DNA of 64,000 nucleotides, from assembly GCA_017860615.1 (NCBI GenBank), contig JAGDMU010000007.1, forward strand, positions 70,534-134,533, given 5' to 3'. Below the pieces are notes generated by a model that was not told the DNA's origin, made no database searches, and saw only the letters and a list, made by a program, of their open reading frames with translations. Every line of letters begins with the position of its first letter. The first letter of the stretch is position 1. This stretch comes from Pseudomonadota bacterium. Lineage in GTDB: Bacteria; Campylobacterota; Campylobacteria; Campylobacterales; Sulfurospirillaceae. The position numbers and the translations under genes are program-made. This document shows, one piece after another, positions 24,223-33,309 of this stretch.

Positions 24223-25146
24223 ATGAAAATTGCCGTCATTACACCTCTTTTTTCACGCTCTGCCCAGCTTATGAAAGAGCTTACAAGCACATTCCCAGAT
24301 GTCAAACACAATGCCGATAATACCCTGAAAACCAAAGCCGATTTAATCGCTTTTTTACACGATGTCGATGCTGCGATAGTTGGACGTGAAGAGATAGACG
24401 ATGAGATTCTAAGCGCATGCCCAAAACTTAAAATCCTCTCACGTTATGGTGTAGGACTTGATAATCTAGACCTTGAAGCCATGAAAAAAAGAGGTGTAGA
24501 GCTTGGCTGGAGCGGCGGAACCAATAGCAACTCCGTTGCCGAAATCACCCTCAGTCTTATGCTCTCGCTCATCCGCAATCTGCATGTTGCGACCACCCTT
24601 TTAAAACAACATGTTTGGAAAGTCAACGGTGGTAGTGAACTGACTGGAAAAACCATCGGTCTTTTTGGCTTTGGAAACATCGCCAAACGTGTTGTTGAAC
24701 TTTTGGCACCTTTTCACTGCACTATTCTCGTTTACAACCGTACTCACAATGATGAAGAAGCCCTAAAATACGGCATTACGTATGCTAGTAAAGAGCGCAT
24801 TTTAGAAGAAGCAGACATTATTTCCATTCACTTACCGCTCACACCTGAGAGCAAAAATCTCTTCTCAACCTCTGCATTTAAAGCGATGAAGAAAAGTGCA
24901 TTTATCATCAATACCGCACGCGGTGGTATTATTGATGAAGCAGCGCTCAAAATAGCACTCAAAACAGGCGAAATCGCAGGAGCAGGTCTTGAAGCTTTTT
25001 TGGTGGAACCCACACACGATTGGGAACTTATCGATCTACCCAATTTAGTCTGCACACCTCATCTTGGTGGCAACTCTAAAGAGAGCATTTTGGCGATGGG
25101 TTACAGCTGCATAGGGCATCTTAAAACATTTTTTGCCCAAAAATAG
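24223..25146 (+). CDS. D-isomer 2-hydroxyacid dehydrogenase (phosphoglycerate dehydrogenase-like)
   Basis: 307 residues from the ATG at 24223 (AAAGG upstream). The NAD-binding Rossmann motif GLFGFGNIAKR lies near residue 148. Catalytic elements follow: Arg in INTARGGIIDE near 230, the Glu region, and His in CTPHLGGNSKES near 286. It lacks the C-terminal ACT domain of housekeeping SerA, so the substrate may be another 2-hydroxyacid. It stands alone between a divergent gene and an unrelated one. Confidence 0.87.
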   Translation: MKIAVITPLFSRSAQLMKELTSTFPDVKHNADNTLKTKADLIAFLHDVDAAIVGREEIDDEILSACPKLKILSRYGVGLDNLDLEAMKKRGVELGWSGGTNSNSVAEITLSLMLSLIRNLHVATTLLKQHVWKVNGGSELTGKTIGLFGFGNIAKRVVELLAPFHCTILVYNRTHNDEEALKYGITYASKERILEEADIISIHLPLTPESKNLFSTSAFKAMKKSAFIINTARGGIIDEAALKIALKTGEIAGAGLEAFLVEPTHDWELIDLPNLVCTPHLGGNSKESILAMGYSCIGHLKTFFAQK

Positions 25147-25206
25147 TCACCAAACTTTGATTCTTTTTAGATACAATAAGACCGATTTTGAGTTAATAGG
25201 GAAGTT

Positions 25207-26466
25207 ATGGAAGAGTCATCATTTAGTCACGCTGAAAAAACGATTGAAATTTTTTTAAAAGATTTTGAACCAAAAGAGTATTTATATTTAGATGTTTTGT
25301 ACCGCTTTGAAGAAGACGATATTGCAGAAATGCTCACAGCTCTCCATGGGTGTAAACTTCCTAAAAAGTATCATACGTACAAAGATGTTATACACGAAAA
25401 ATTTGCTAAAAAATTCTCACTTACAAATAATGATCTTTTCTTATATACCGAAGATGTCATTTATATCAAGCTCTTTTTTCAAGCCGAAGCACCTGAAAAC
25501 AGTACAGATCGAAGGGCATGTGGCATTCCTAAAGAGACTCTAGAAGCTTATAAAAAACAGTTTTTCCCGCAAAATGAATACAAAGCGCGTATGTTAGAGC
25601 TTCTCAACTTTGCCATTGAGAGCACGCTTAACATCAAGAAAATAAACCCATCAGAGTTTCGTTCCCTCTTTATTCCTGTGCTGGTTAACATCGCTGATAT
25701 CGTTGTGATCGAGTACAGTGAACTGGAAGATTTACGAGGTGTGCGTGGGCTGAGTTACTTTTTATTGCGTGAAATGTTTGAAGTGATGATGCTCAAAATT
25801 GCTGAAGATATTTTATTTCACTTCTCCAACCAAGAAAAAAAAGCCATTGAATTTCTAAGCCATTTTGGTATCCATGAAACTATTGATGCTAAAGGTAACC
25901 GTTATAAACCAAATCCTATTTTAGATGAGAGCAATCGTGCTTGGAACATGACAACCATTCGTTCCACCATGATTCAACACAAAAAGTCCAAACAGACACT
26001 TTATGACAAAAGACATGACCTTATTTCGATCAAAAAAAAGCTTGACACTTACCGAAATGAGCACAAAGAGCTCAGTAAACATATTGAAAAAGAGCATAAG
26101 ACATTTGAAGAAGCTGATGAAAAGCTAGACCATATCCATCAAACACTTGATAGACTTGAATACACCGATGCAAAAGAGGTCAAATTTTTAGAAGATGGCG
26201 AAGAAAAACTGTTTGATCGCAAAAGCTTGATCGCTCAACTTTTTAGAAAAGAGGACTCGCTTATCAAACAAAAAGCGAAACTGCATAAATCCAGCAAAGA
26301 GCTTGAACTCGCACTCTCCAACAAACAAAAAGAGATTTATGTTTGGGAAAAGAAACTCTCCGAAGCAGAAAAATCGCTTAGCAACCTTGAAACACAAGGG
26401 CATCCTATTGATGCGCAGTATGAGAGAATCCAGCGAGCCCTCGCCAAAACCCTCTCACAACGTTAA
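25207..26466 (+). CDS. Large cytoplasmic protein with C-terminal coiled coil, function unknown
   Basis: 419 residues, no signal peptide or membrane segment. Residues 1-245 form a mixed, mainly helical domain with many acidic and aromatic residues. Residues 255-410 are a near-continuous coiled coil with a break around 325-345 (VKFLEDGEEKLFDRKSLI), suggesting an antiparallel hairpin. I recognise no family. It ends within the stop of a convergent small gene (4-base overlap). Confidence 0.7.
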   Translation: MEESSFSHAEKTIEIFLKDFEPKEYLYLDVLYRFEEDDIAEMLTALHGCKLPKKYHTYKDVIHEKFAKKFSLTNNDLFLYTEDVIYIKLFFQAEAPENSTDRRACGIPKETLEAYKKQFFPQNEYKARMLELLNFAIESTLNIKKINPSEFRSLFIPVLVNIADIVVIEYSELEDLRGVRGLSYFLLREMFEVMMLKIAEDILFHFSNQEKKAIEFLSHFGIHETIDAKGNRYKPNPILDESNRAWNMTTIRSTMIQHKKSKQTLYDKRHDLISIKKKLDTYRNEHKELSKHIEKEHKTFEEADEKLDHIHQTLDRLEYTDAKEVKFLEDGEEKLFDRKSLIAQLFRKEDSLIKQKAKLHKSSKELELALSNKQKEIYVWEKKLSEAEKSLSNLETQGHPIDAQYERIQRALAKTLSQR

Positions 26467-26684
26467 GCACTCAATTTTTCTTTGATTTTTTCAAACGTTA
26501 CCTCATCGATTTCGCCACGAGCAAAACGCTTGCGCGCGATTTCGAGAGCGTCATCCTCCTCTTTAGAATCAGAATGACACGATTTGCCTCCTCGCATCAT
26601 CAAAAAAAGAAGCACACACACAACAGGAAACAGTATCATCCACGGCATGAAAAACCCATGTCCCATCCACTGATTAAAGTACAT
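26463..26684 (-). CDS. Small membrane protein with SHOCT domain
   Basis: 73 residues: one membrane segment at about 12-30 (FFMPWMILFPVVCVLLFLMM), then a charged linker and a C-terminal SHOCT motif (ALEIARKRFARGEIDEVTFEKIKEKL). SHOCT domains are short helical oligomerisation modules found in many membrane-linked proteins; the specific role is unknown. It overlaps a convergent gene by 4 bases. Confidence 0.8.
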   Translation of the reverse strand: MYFNQWMGHGFFMPWMILFPVVCVLLFLMMRGGKSCHSDSKEEDDALEIARKRFARGEIDEVTFEKIKEKLSA

Positions 26685-26758
26685 TTTAGACTCCTTGAAA
26701 TCACATAAGGCTATTGTAGTCCTTTTCTGTGAATCAAATGTTAATTATCCTCTACAAT

Positions 26759-28873
26759 TTAGATCTCCTTGAGGCTGAGTGCTACCTTTCCACGCTCCTT
26801 ATCCACCTCTAAAACGCGAATGCGCGTTAACTGTTGGTTGATGCTCAAAACTTCTAAGGGATGCGCGATGCGTTTGTCACTCATCTGTGAGATGTGAATC
26901 AGTCCATCGTTTTTCAGTCCAATATCCACAAATGCCCCAAAATCGGCAATGTTTCGCACCACACCCGAGACGATAGAGCCCTCACTGAGTTCACTGATAT
27001 CTGTGAGGTCTGAACGAAACGCAATCGGTGGCAATGTCTCTCTAGGGTCAAAGCCTGGTTTTAAAAGCTCTGCAATAATATCTTGTAAACTCATTTCGCC
27101 AATGCCATGATCATGGGCTAATGCAATGATCTGCTCTTTACTAAGCGCATTGAGATCTTCACGCAACAAAAGCTGCCCAGCGATGACATAGCTTTCAGGG
27201 TGAACACCTGTGTTATCAAGCACACTTTTCCCCTCGCGAATACGAAAAAATCCTGCACACTGCTCATACGCTTTTGCCCCCAAACCTTTGACATTTAAAA
27301 GCTCACTCTTACTTTGAAAAGCACCCTTACTCTCACGGTGTTCCACGATAGACTTCGCCAATTTCTCACCCACGCCAGCCACATAAGAAAGCAGTGAAAC
27401 TGATGCACTGTTAGGGTCAACCCCTATGCGATTGACCAAGTCTTCGATGACTTCATGCAGTTTTTTCTCCAACTGTTTTTGATCGACATCGTGTTGGTAC
27501 TGTCCAATGCCAAGCGATTTTGGGTCGATCTTCACAAGCGCTGCCATCGGGTCACGCAGGCGCTGTGCGATGGAGATAGCTCCACGAATCGTGACATCAA
27601 GGTTTGGATACTCTTGTGTGGCAATTTTTGAAGCCGAGTAGATAGATGCTCCCGCTTCGGAGACCACCGTATAGGCAAGATTAAGCCCTTCTTCTTTGTT
27701 TAAACGCGCAAAAAACTCTTGGCTCTCACGTGAGCCCGTACCATTGCCAATTGCCACCGCTGTGATCTGGTACTTTTGCGTAAACTCTTTGATAACTTTG
27801 GCAGATTTTTCATAGTCACTTTGCGGTGGTGTCGGGTAGATAACCGCGTGTGTCAGGTACGTGCCATGCTCATCGACAACCGCCAGTTTGCACCCTGTAC
27901 GATACGCTGGGTCAACACCTAAAATCACGCGTTTGGTGACAGGAGGCGTGTTGAGCAGTTGGGAAAGGTTTTTCCCAAATGTTGCAATAGCCTGTGTATC
28001 GGCTTTTTCTTTGATGATGGCATGAATCTCTCGCTCTAAAGAGGGAAACAGAAGCCGCTTAAACCCATCCACATACGCCTCTAAGAGAGTGCTTTTAGAA
28101 CTTTTGGCATTTCGTGGAATACGGTAACGACTGATGGCACTCTCCACGCGTTCCATCTCATAGCTTATCTTTACACTGAGCTCTTTTTCACTCACACCTC
28201 GCATCATCGCAAGGTAGCGATGCGAAGGGATGGAAGCAATGCGCTCGCTTTTACCCGCGAGCTTGGCATACAAACCATCGGCTTTGAGGCTTTTGCTAGC
28301 TTTGATCTCAAAAGAGGAGTAGTCATACAATTGCCCTCTCCAGTACTCGCGCTCTTTGGCATCATCACTGTAACGCTCCGCGATAATGTCCTGTGCCCCA
28401 GCTATCGCTTCTTTGACACTTTCCACTTTGTCATTGACAAAGCTCTGCGCCTTTTTCTCAAACGTATCTAGCTCTAACTCAGCACGTTCTAAGATGTCTG
28501 CCAACGGTGTTAAGCCCGCTGCTATCGCCAATGCCGCACGGGTGTTTTTCTTCTCTTTGTACGGTCTGTAAATATCTTCAAGTTCTTGAAGGCTTTGCGC
28601 CTTTTCAACCGCTTTTTTCACCTCATCGCTCACACTCACTTTTTCAGCAATCAGGCGTAAAATTTCCTCTTTGCGATCATGCAGTTTCTTCGCATACGCA
28701 TAAATGCTATCAAACTCCCGAAGTTGTTCGTCACTCGCCCCACCCGTCATCTCTTTACGATAACGCGCGATAAAAGGAATGGTCGAACCCTCATCTAAGA
28801 GTTTTAAAATGTTGATGATGTTTTCTTTGGCAATGCCTGTTTTTTGGACTAAAATGGGGATGAGTGGGTTCAT
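26759..28873 (-). CDS. tex: Tex-family RNA-binding transcription accessory protein
   Basis: 704 residues, slightly shorter than the usual 720-780. Order of domains: Tex N-terminal helical region with FIARYRKEMTGG near residue 33, a YqgF/RNase-H-like domain (ILGVDPAYRTGCKLAVVD near 320), helix-hairpin-helix segments (LLSYVAGVGEKLAKSIVEHR), and a C-terminal S1 domain (GSIVSGVVRNIADFGAFVDIG). Tex binds RNA and influences transcription. Single gene. Confidence 0.94.
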   Translation of the reverse strand: MNPLIPILVQKTGIAKENIINILKLLDEGSTIPFIARYRKEMTGGASDEQLREFDSIYAYAKKLHDRKEEILRLIAEKVSVSDEVKKAVEKAQSLQELEDIYRPYKEKKNTRAALAIAAGLTPLADILERAELELDTFEKKAQSFVNDKVESVKEAIAGAQDIIAERYSDDAKEREYWRGQLYDYSSFEIKASKSLKADGLYAKLAGKSERIASIPSHRYLAMMRGVSEKELSVKISYEMERVESAISRYRIPRNAKSSKSTLLEAYVDGFKRLLFPSLEREIHAIIKEKADTQAIATFGKNLSQLLNTPPVTKRVILGVDPAYRTGCKLAVVDEHGTYLTHAVIYPTPPQSDYEKSAKVIKEFTQKYQITAVAIGNGTGSRESQEFFARLNKEEGLNLAYTVVSEAGASIYSASKIATQEYPNLDVTIRGAISIAQRLRDPMAALVKIDPKSLGIGQYQHDVDQKQLEKKLHEVIEDLVNRIGVDPNSASVSLLSYVAGVGEKLAKSIVEHRESKGAFQSKSELLNVKGLGAKAYEQCAGFFRIREGKSVLDNTGVHPESYVIAGQLLLREDLNALSKEQIIALAHDHGIGEMSLQDIIAELLKPGFDPRETLPPIAFRSDLTDISELSEGSIVSGVVRNIADFGAFVDIGLKNDGLIHISQMSDKRIAHPLEVLSINQQLTRIRVLEVDKERGKVALSLKEI

Positions 28874-29025
28874 ACTTTCTGCTTTCCTAGTTTTACATGT
28901 AAAGATTTTGGAGAGGTATTGTAACTAAAATGAAGTGATAATAAGTTGGAAGTTTCCCATTCTTTTTTTGAAAACCATATAGTGTTATAATCATCAAATA
29001 TAAAAATATCTTTGTAAAGGACTTT

Positions 29026-30051
29026 ATGCGAGTTTTCAAGTATCGCGGTGGGAACAAAGAGATATTAAAAAGAGATTTGCGGTCACTAGCAAAAAGCCAA
29101 ATATATATGGCTCCCCTCCAATCATTAAATGACCCTTTTGAAGCCAAAATTATAACCGATGGTAAAACTTTTGAGGTTAACAAAATTCTTAGTTTGGTAT
29201 TCTCATGCAACGACGAAGCCAAAATTAAAGAAGCTGAAAAAGGCTTTAGCGAAATATTAAAGAAATTTATTGAAACATCCTTATCTTTCGGAATTTATTC
29301 CATGAGTAATTCATATAATGATGAACTCCTTTGGGCATATTATGCTGATGCACATCGAGGATTTTGCATTGAGTATGATTTAGAAAAACTCAAAGAGTAC
29401 AAAATGGAAACAGAACCTACTATCACGGTTAAATATAACAATAAAATGCCAATCATAACAACCTTAGATCTTTTCAATTTAGAAGAAAATAAACAACTAA
29501 TCCAAACTAAGTTGGTTGGAACAAAATCAAAACGATGGAAGCATGAGCAAGAAATACGAATAGTTACTGGTCAAACAGGTTTATATGACTATGATTATAG
29601 AGCTTTAAAAAGTATTTATTTTGGACATCGTTCAGAAGAAAAATTTCGCAAACTAACAATGCGTGTCTTAAAAGGACGAGGAATTAAATATTATTTAATG
29701 CAACCAAAAGATGGCTCTTATGAATTTGAGAAAATAGAACTAGATGACCCTTTTTTAAATACACCTCGTTATCTATATTCAATCGCACCCGTGGAAGATG
29801 GCATTCCATATTTTGATAATATTACAAAACCATATGAGGATTTAATTTTCAAAGCCATCGAAATTGTAAGGCGTGAGCCTTATTGTGAAAAAGTCATTGA
29901 TGCGTATTTGAGTTCTTCAAAAGGAACAAAAGAAAACCCTGTGATATATGTAACATATATGCGTAGTGATGGATTACCAAAAAACTTTTTTATAGCGAAA
30001 AATGAAATATTAGCTTGGAAAGAAGAGAATAAAAAAATATCCTCTTCTTGA
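29026..30051 (+). CDS. DUF2971 protein
   Basis: 341 residues. The opening FKYRG pattern, SQIYMAPLQSLNDPFEAKI, and the central SNSYNDELLWAYYADAHRGFCIEYD motif are the signature of DUF2971, a family common in accessory and defence regions and of unknown activity. The C-terminal 100 residues extend beyond the domain. Base composition is more AT rich than the flanking tex and nitroreductase genes, which suggests recent acquisition. Confidence 0.8.
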   Translation: MRVFKYRGGNKEILKRDLRSLAKSQIYMAPLQSLNDPFEAKIITDGKTFEVNKILSLVFSCNDEAKIKEAEKGFSEILKKFIETSLSFGIYSMSNSYNDELLWAYYADAHRGFCIEYDLEKLKEYKMETEPTITVKYNNKMPIITTLDLFNLEENKQLIQTKLVGTKSKRWKHEQEIRIVTGQTGLYDYDYRALKSIYFGHRSEEKFRKLTMRVLKGRGIKYYLMQPKDGSYEFEKIELDDPFLNTPRYLYSIAPVEDGIPYFDNITKPYEDLIFKAIEIVRREPYCEKVIDAYLSSSKGTKENPVIYVTYMRSDGLPKNFFIAKNEILAWKEENKKISSS

Positions 30052-30055
30052 CACA

Positions 30056-30811
30056 CTATTCGTCCTTAAACGCAAACCCTTGCGATACTAAAGTCTTTGC
30101 CGTTTTTCGGTAGTAAACATCAGCATAGTAATTTGAAGTGATCTCCGCGTAAGTAGGCATTGAACCACTGCCTGTCGCATCTCGGAAGGTTTTAAGTGTT
30201 GTTTCATACGCCAATGCACCTTTGCGAACTTTGTCACTATCGTAGCTATCTTTCATGACAAAGGTATCCAGTGCGATGCGCGGTTTTAAAGGAGCATTTT
30301 TAGCTTTTTCGGTTGGTACACCGATGGTGCAACCTACGGCTAAAAAGGTCTTTGGAGCAAGGTTGAAAAACTGTACCATCTCATCTGATTTTGAACGTAC
30401 CGCGCCAATGGCTGTTGTGCCATAGCCCAAAGCTTCCGCAGCCATTTGGAGTTGCATGAGCATGATGCCAGCATCCACAGCGCCCACCATAATGCCCTCA
30501 GCACTTTGTTCGATGATGTGGTTACGACCCACACTCTCCACAATAGCACTGGTGCGATTAAAGTCGATGACGATGCCTACAAACACATCTGCTGTAGCAA
30601 TGTGCGCTTGTTCATTGCACATCTGGGCTATCTGTTTTAATTTCTCTTTATCTCTGGTATAAACAAGGCTTATTTGTTGCCCATTGATGGAGGTTGGAGC
30701 ACGTTGCGCCGTTTTAAAGATAAGCTCTAAATCTTCTTCACTGATAGCCTCACCTGTAAACTGACGGATAGATTTTCGATTTTGCAGTTGTTTAATCGTT
30801 GGATTTTCCAT
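30056..30811 (-). CDS. NfsA-like NADPH nitroreductase / flavin reductase
   Basis: 251 residues. FMN-binding elements: RKSIRQFTGEAIS near residue 12, QRAPTSINGQQ near 36, and GYGTTAIGAVR near 130. The C-terminal extension with ALDTFV and a Tyr-rich tail (YYADVYYRKTAKTL) places it in the NfsA/FRP subgroup. It reduces nitroaromatics, quinones or flavins with NAD(P)H. It lies 8 bases after a small monooxygenase-fold gene, forming a two-gene unit for quinone or electrophile stress. Confidence 0.87.
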   Translation of the reverse strand: MENPTIKQLQNRKSIRQFTGEAISEEDLELIFKTAQRAPTSINGQQISLVYTRDKEKLKQIAQMCNEQAHIATADVFVGIVIDFNRTSAIVESVGRNHIIEQSAEGIMVGAVDAGIMLMQLQMAAEALGYGTTAIGAVRSKSDEMVQFFNLAPKTFLAVGCTIGVPTEKAKNAPLKPRIALDTFVMKDSYDSDKVRKGALAYETTLKTFRDATGSGSMPTYAEITSNYYADVYYRKTAKTLVSQGFAFKDE

Positions 30812-30819
30812 GGTCTCTC

Positions 30820-31113
30820 CTATAAAATCTTTTCTAATTTTTGAATCGTCATACTTTCAACTTTACCCGCTAATGCCGCTTGAAATGCCTTAAAATGGGC
30901 TTTTTCCATATGTTCACTCAAAAGCGCTTCACTTTTCCATGTTTCAACAAACACATACGTATTTTCTTTTTCGCTCTCTTTGTGAAGATCGTACTGCAAA
31001 CAGCCCTTATCTTCGTGGTGTGTTGCTTTATGCAACGCTTTAAGTGCTTCTACTACGCCTTCACTTTGTCCATCTTTTAAGCTCACTGTTGCCACGACAA
31101 CAACTTGTTTCAT
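30820..31113 (-). CDS. Antibiotic biosynthesis monooxygenase (ABM) family protein, YgiN-like
   Basis: 97 residues, full length for a dimeric ferredoxin-fold ABM protein. Motifs VVVVATVSLKDG, the CLQYDLHKE strand and TYVFVETWKSEALLSEHMEKAHF are typical of putative quinol monooxygenases. First gene of the pair with the nitroreductase. Confidence 0.85.
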   Translation of the reverse strand: MKQVVVVATVSLKDGQSEGVVEALKALHKATHHEDKGCLQYDLHKESEKENTYVFVETWKSEALLSEHMEKAHFKAFQAALAGKVESMTIQKLEKIL

Positions 31114-31232
31114 CTCGTTCCTTTGGTGTTAAGTTCTAAGAGAAGTATAAGAGCTATGTACTTAAAATACTCTTACGATACTTTTAGAATGTAATAGAAG
31201 AATATTATTGAAAGATTGTATGGAAAAGGAGA

Positions 31233-31260
31233 TACGAAGGAAGCTTATACTTCCCTCGTA
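31233..31260 (-). terminator. Hairpin after the small lysine-rich gene
   Basis: TACGAAGGAAG and CTTCCCTCGTA pair as an imperfect 11-bp stem (one mismatch) around a 6-base loop, 15 bases after the stop of the minus-strand small gene. There is only a weak T-run. Confidence 0.45.
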
Positions 31261-31274
31261 GTAGGGGTTTATGA

Positions 31275-31370
31275 CTAAGCTTTTTTTGCTTTTTTCTCTT
31301 CACGTTTCTCTTTTAACGACTTCTCTGGTTTCTTTTTAACTTCTTTTTTAACGTCTTTACCTTTTGCCAT
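31275..31370 (-). CDS. Very small lysine-rich protein (31 aa)
   Basis: An ATG at 31370 preceded by AGGAG at ideal spacing opens a 31-residue frame beginning MAKGKDVKKE and ending KKAKKA, with about half its residues Lys or Arg and several Glu. It has no hydrophobic segment. The clear ribosome-binding site and following hairpin support it as a real gene. It could bind RNA, DNA or ribosomes; no function is known to me. Confidence 0.6.
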   Translation of the reverse strand: MAKGKDVKKEVKKKPEKSLKEKREEKKAKKA

Positions 31371-31539
31371 GATCTCTCCTTTTTGAAGTTGGTTAATGCA
31401 CCTTCATTGTATAAGAGTTGGGCTTAAAACTCATCACAAGACTTACAAAATTTTACCTCTTGGTTTACGATATTAAGCTCGTATACTATAAAATAATTCT
31501 ATGTATCACTTGCACTAAGGCATTTAGAAAGGATTTCGT

Positions 31540-32640
31540 GTGGAAAACAACAAACATCATCTCATTGCCGAGTTTGAAAAAGAGCTCAAACAGTATGAAA
31601 ATTTTAGCGACAAGATGGATATACTCATCAAAGAACTGCTTGAGCAAGAGAACATCTCTTACCACTCCATCGAAAATCGTGTCAAAGAAAAAAACAGCTT
31701 AGCCAAAAAAATAGACGGCAAAAATAAATACCAAAACCTTAGTGAGATTACTGATATTGTGGGATGCCGCATTATCAGTTATTTTGAAATTGATGTTGAA
31801 AAAATCGTCGCGCTGCTTACCAAAGAGTTCAAAATCGATGAAGTCAATTCCATCGACAAAAAAAAGATTCTCGATCCTGACCGTTTTGGCTACCTCTCTT
31901 ACCACATCATCTGCTCCATCAACGATGAAAGAGCGCAACTAAGAGAGTATAAAAACTACAAAGATCTCAAATTTGAAATCCAAGTGCGAACCATCCTGCA
32001 ACACGCATGGGCGGAGATAGAACATGACATCGGCTACAAGTCCAACATCGCCGTTCCTAGGGAGTTTCGCAGAAAATTCTCACGTATTGCGAGTATGCTT
32101 GAAATTGCCGATGATGAATTTAGCAGGCTGAAACTCGACATCCACAACTACGTTGAAACCATTTCCAAACAGGGATTTGAAAATACCGATATTAATGCCG
32201 AAAGTCTCAAACTGTTCATCGAACAATCAAACGATTTGGAAGAGATAGAAGCCTACATTATCGACAAATTAGGGCTCACGTCGGTTGTCTTTTCAGAGCA
32301 GATGCAAGCAGCCAATATCAGCCTCTTTTTAAACATCATCAACACCTTTACAACCTATAAAGAGATACTAGAGATTCAAAACTCCATTCAAAAAAACAAA
32401 GAGCTCATCAAGCAGTTCATCGTCAAATGGGCACATGCACGAGGTAAATTGCTTGAACGTTTTCGTGAAAATTTTGAGCAAAAAGATGGCTTCATCATAG
32501 GCTATGCGCTTATGCTTGAGTTTTTAGAAACCAACCACAAAGAAGGACTCGGTGCATTTTTTCCAAGCCTTTCCGCATCCGAGAAAGAAGAAGCGGTGGC
32601 ATTGGCGATGAAACTATACAGAGAAATTACGAGTAAATAA
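31540..32640 (+). CDS. RelA/SpoT-domain (p)ppGpp synthetase-like protein
   Basis: 366 residues from a GTG. Synthetase-domain motifs are clear: KYQNLSEITDIVGCRII near 60, DRFGYLSYHIIC near 110, and FEIQVRTILQHAWAEIEH near 145 with YKSN. There is no HD hydrolase domain and no TGS/ACT region, so this is a stand-alone synthetase type. Residues 190-366 are a helical extension without recognised motif. Possible roles are alarmone production or, as in ToxSAS proteins, a toxic nucleotidyltransferase. The next gene, 7 bases on, is a pentapeptide protein. Confidence 0.82.
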   Translation: MENNKHHLIAEFEKELKQYENFSDKMDILIKELLEQENISYHSIENRVKEKNSLAKKIDGKNKYQNLSEITDIVGCRIISYFEIDVEKIVALLTKEFKIDEVNSIDKKKILDPDRFGYLSYHIICSINDERAQLREYKNYKDLKFEIQVRTILQHAWAEIEHDIGYKSNIAVPREFRRKFSRIASMLEIADDEFSRLKLDIHNYVETISKQGFENTDINAESLKLFIEQSNDLEEIEAYIIDKLGLTSVVFSEQMQAANISLFLNIINTFTTYKEILEIQNSIQKNKELIKQFIVKWAHARGKLLERFRENFEQKDGFIIGYALMLEFLETNHKEGLGAFFPSLSASEKEEAVALAMKLYREITSK

Positions 32641-32647
32641 GCTTTAA

Positions 32648-33250
32648 ATGATGACTTCTTCTATCACCGATAAAATGGACGTATTTGCAGAAAATTTCAC
32701 AGGGGTTAATCTGCACAAACAAAAGATCACCAAAGCCGAGTTTGACGACTGCACCTTTGTCTCTTGCGACTTTAGCGAAACGTTTTTTGCTTCGTGCAGA
32801 TTTATCGGCTGTCGTTTTGAAAACTGTAACCTAAGCCTTATGAAACTCACCGACACCAAAATGAACGCTGTTCAATTCTCCTCATGCAAAATGATAGGCA
32901 TCGACTGGACGATGGCAAATTGGGAGAGTCTTCTCTCTATCGAGCCACTAGCGTTTCACGACTGCCTTTTGAATGACAGCAATTTTTTTGGTTTAAAACT
33001 CAGTGAAATGGTGCTTAGAAACTGCCGTATCACCGAAGTAGATTTTCAAAACGCCACACTTGAAAAAGCAGACTTTCGAGGCTCAGACCTCAAAGGCGCA
33101 CTCTTTGGCAATACGCATCTTGAATACGCCAACTTTACCGATGCCCACAATATCAACCTTGATCTACGTACCAACCACCTCAAAGGAGCAATTTTTAGCC
33201 GATTTGAGGCACTGAGCCTTCTTGAATTTATGGGGATTGTGCTGGTGTGA
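32648..33250 (+). CDS. Qnr-like pentapeptide repeat protein
   Basis: 200 residues made of A(D/N)LXX-type repeats (DDCTFVSCDFSETFF, CRFIGCRFENCNLS, ENCNLSLMKL, EKADFRGSDLKGALFG). The break near residue 85 (GIDWTMANW) between two repeat coils and the end LKGAIFSRFEALSLLEFMGI match the layout of Qnr proteins, which mimic DNA and protect gyrase from quinolones. The length (Qnr about 218) fits. The natural role of chromosomal members is unclear. It begins 7 bases after the synthetase gene and is probably cotranscribed. Confidence 0.75.
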   Translation: MMTSSITDKMDVFAENFTGVNLHKQKITKAEFDDCTFVSCDFSETFFASCRFIGCRFENCNLSLMKLTDTKMNAVQFSSCKMIGIDWTMANWESLLSIEPLAFHDCLLNDSNFFGLKLSEMVLRNCRITEVDFQNATLEKADFRGSDLKGALFGNTHLEYANFTDAHNINLDLRTNHLKGAIFSRFEALSLLEFMGIVLV

Positions 33251-33309
33251 TAGGTAGCATGTAAAAATTTAGTATAGAATTTATTTTATTTTTTAGGAGC
33301 ATAATAATC

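Noticed and set aside
31418-31702. Plus-strand frame overlapping the RelA/SpoT gene start
   Set aside because: It is out of frame with a clear synthetase domain and has no motif or ribosome-binding site.
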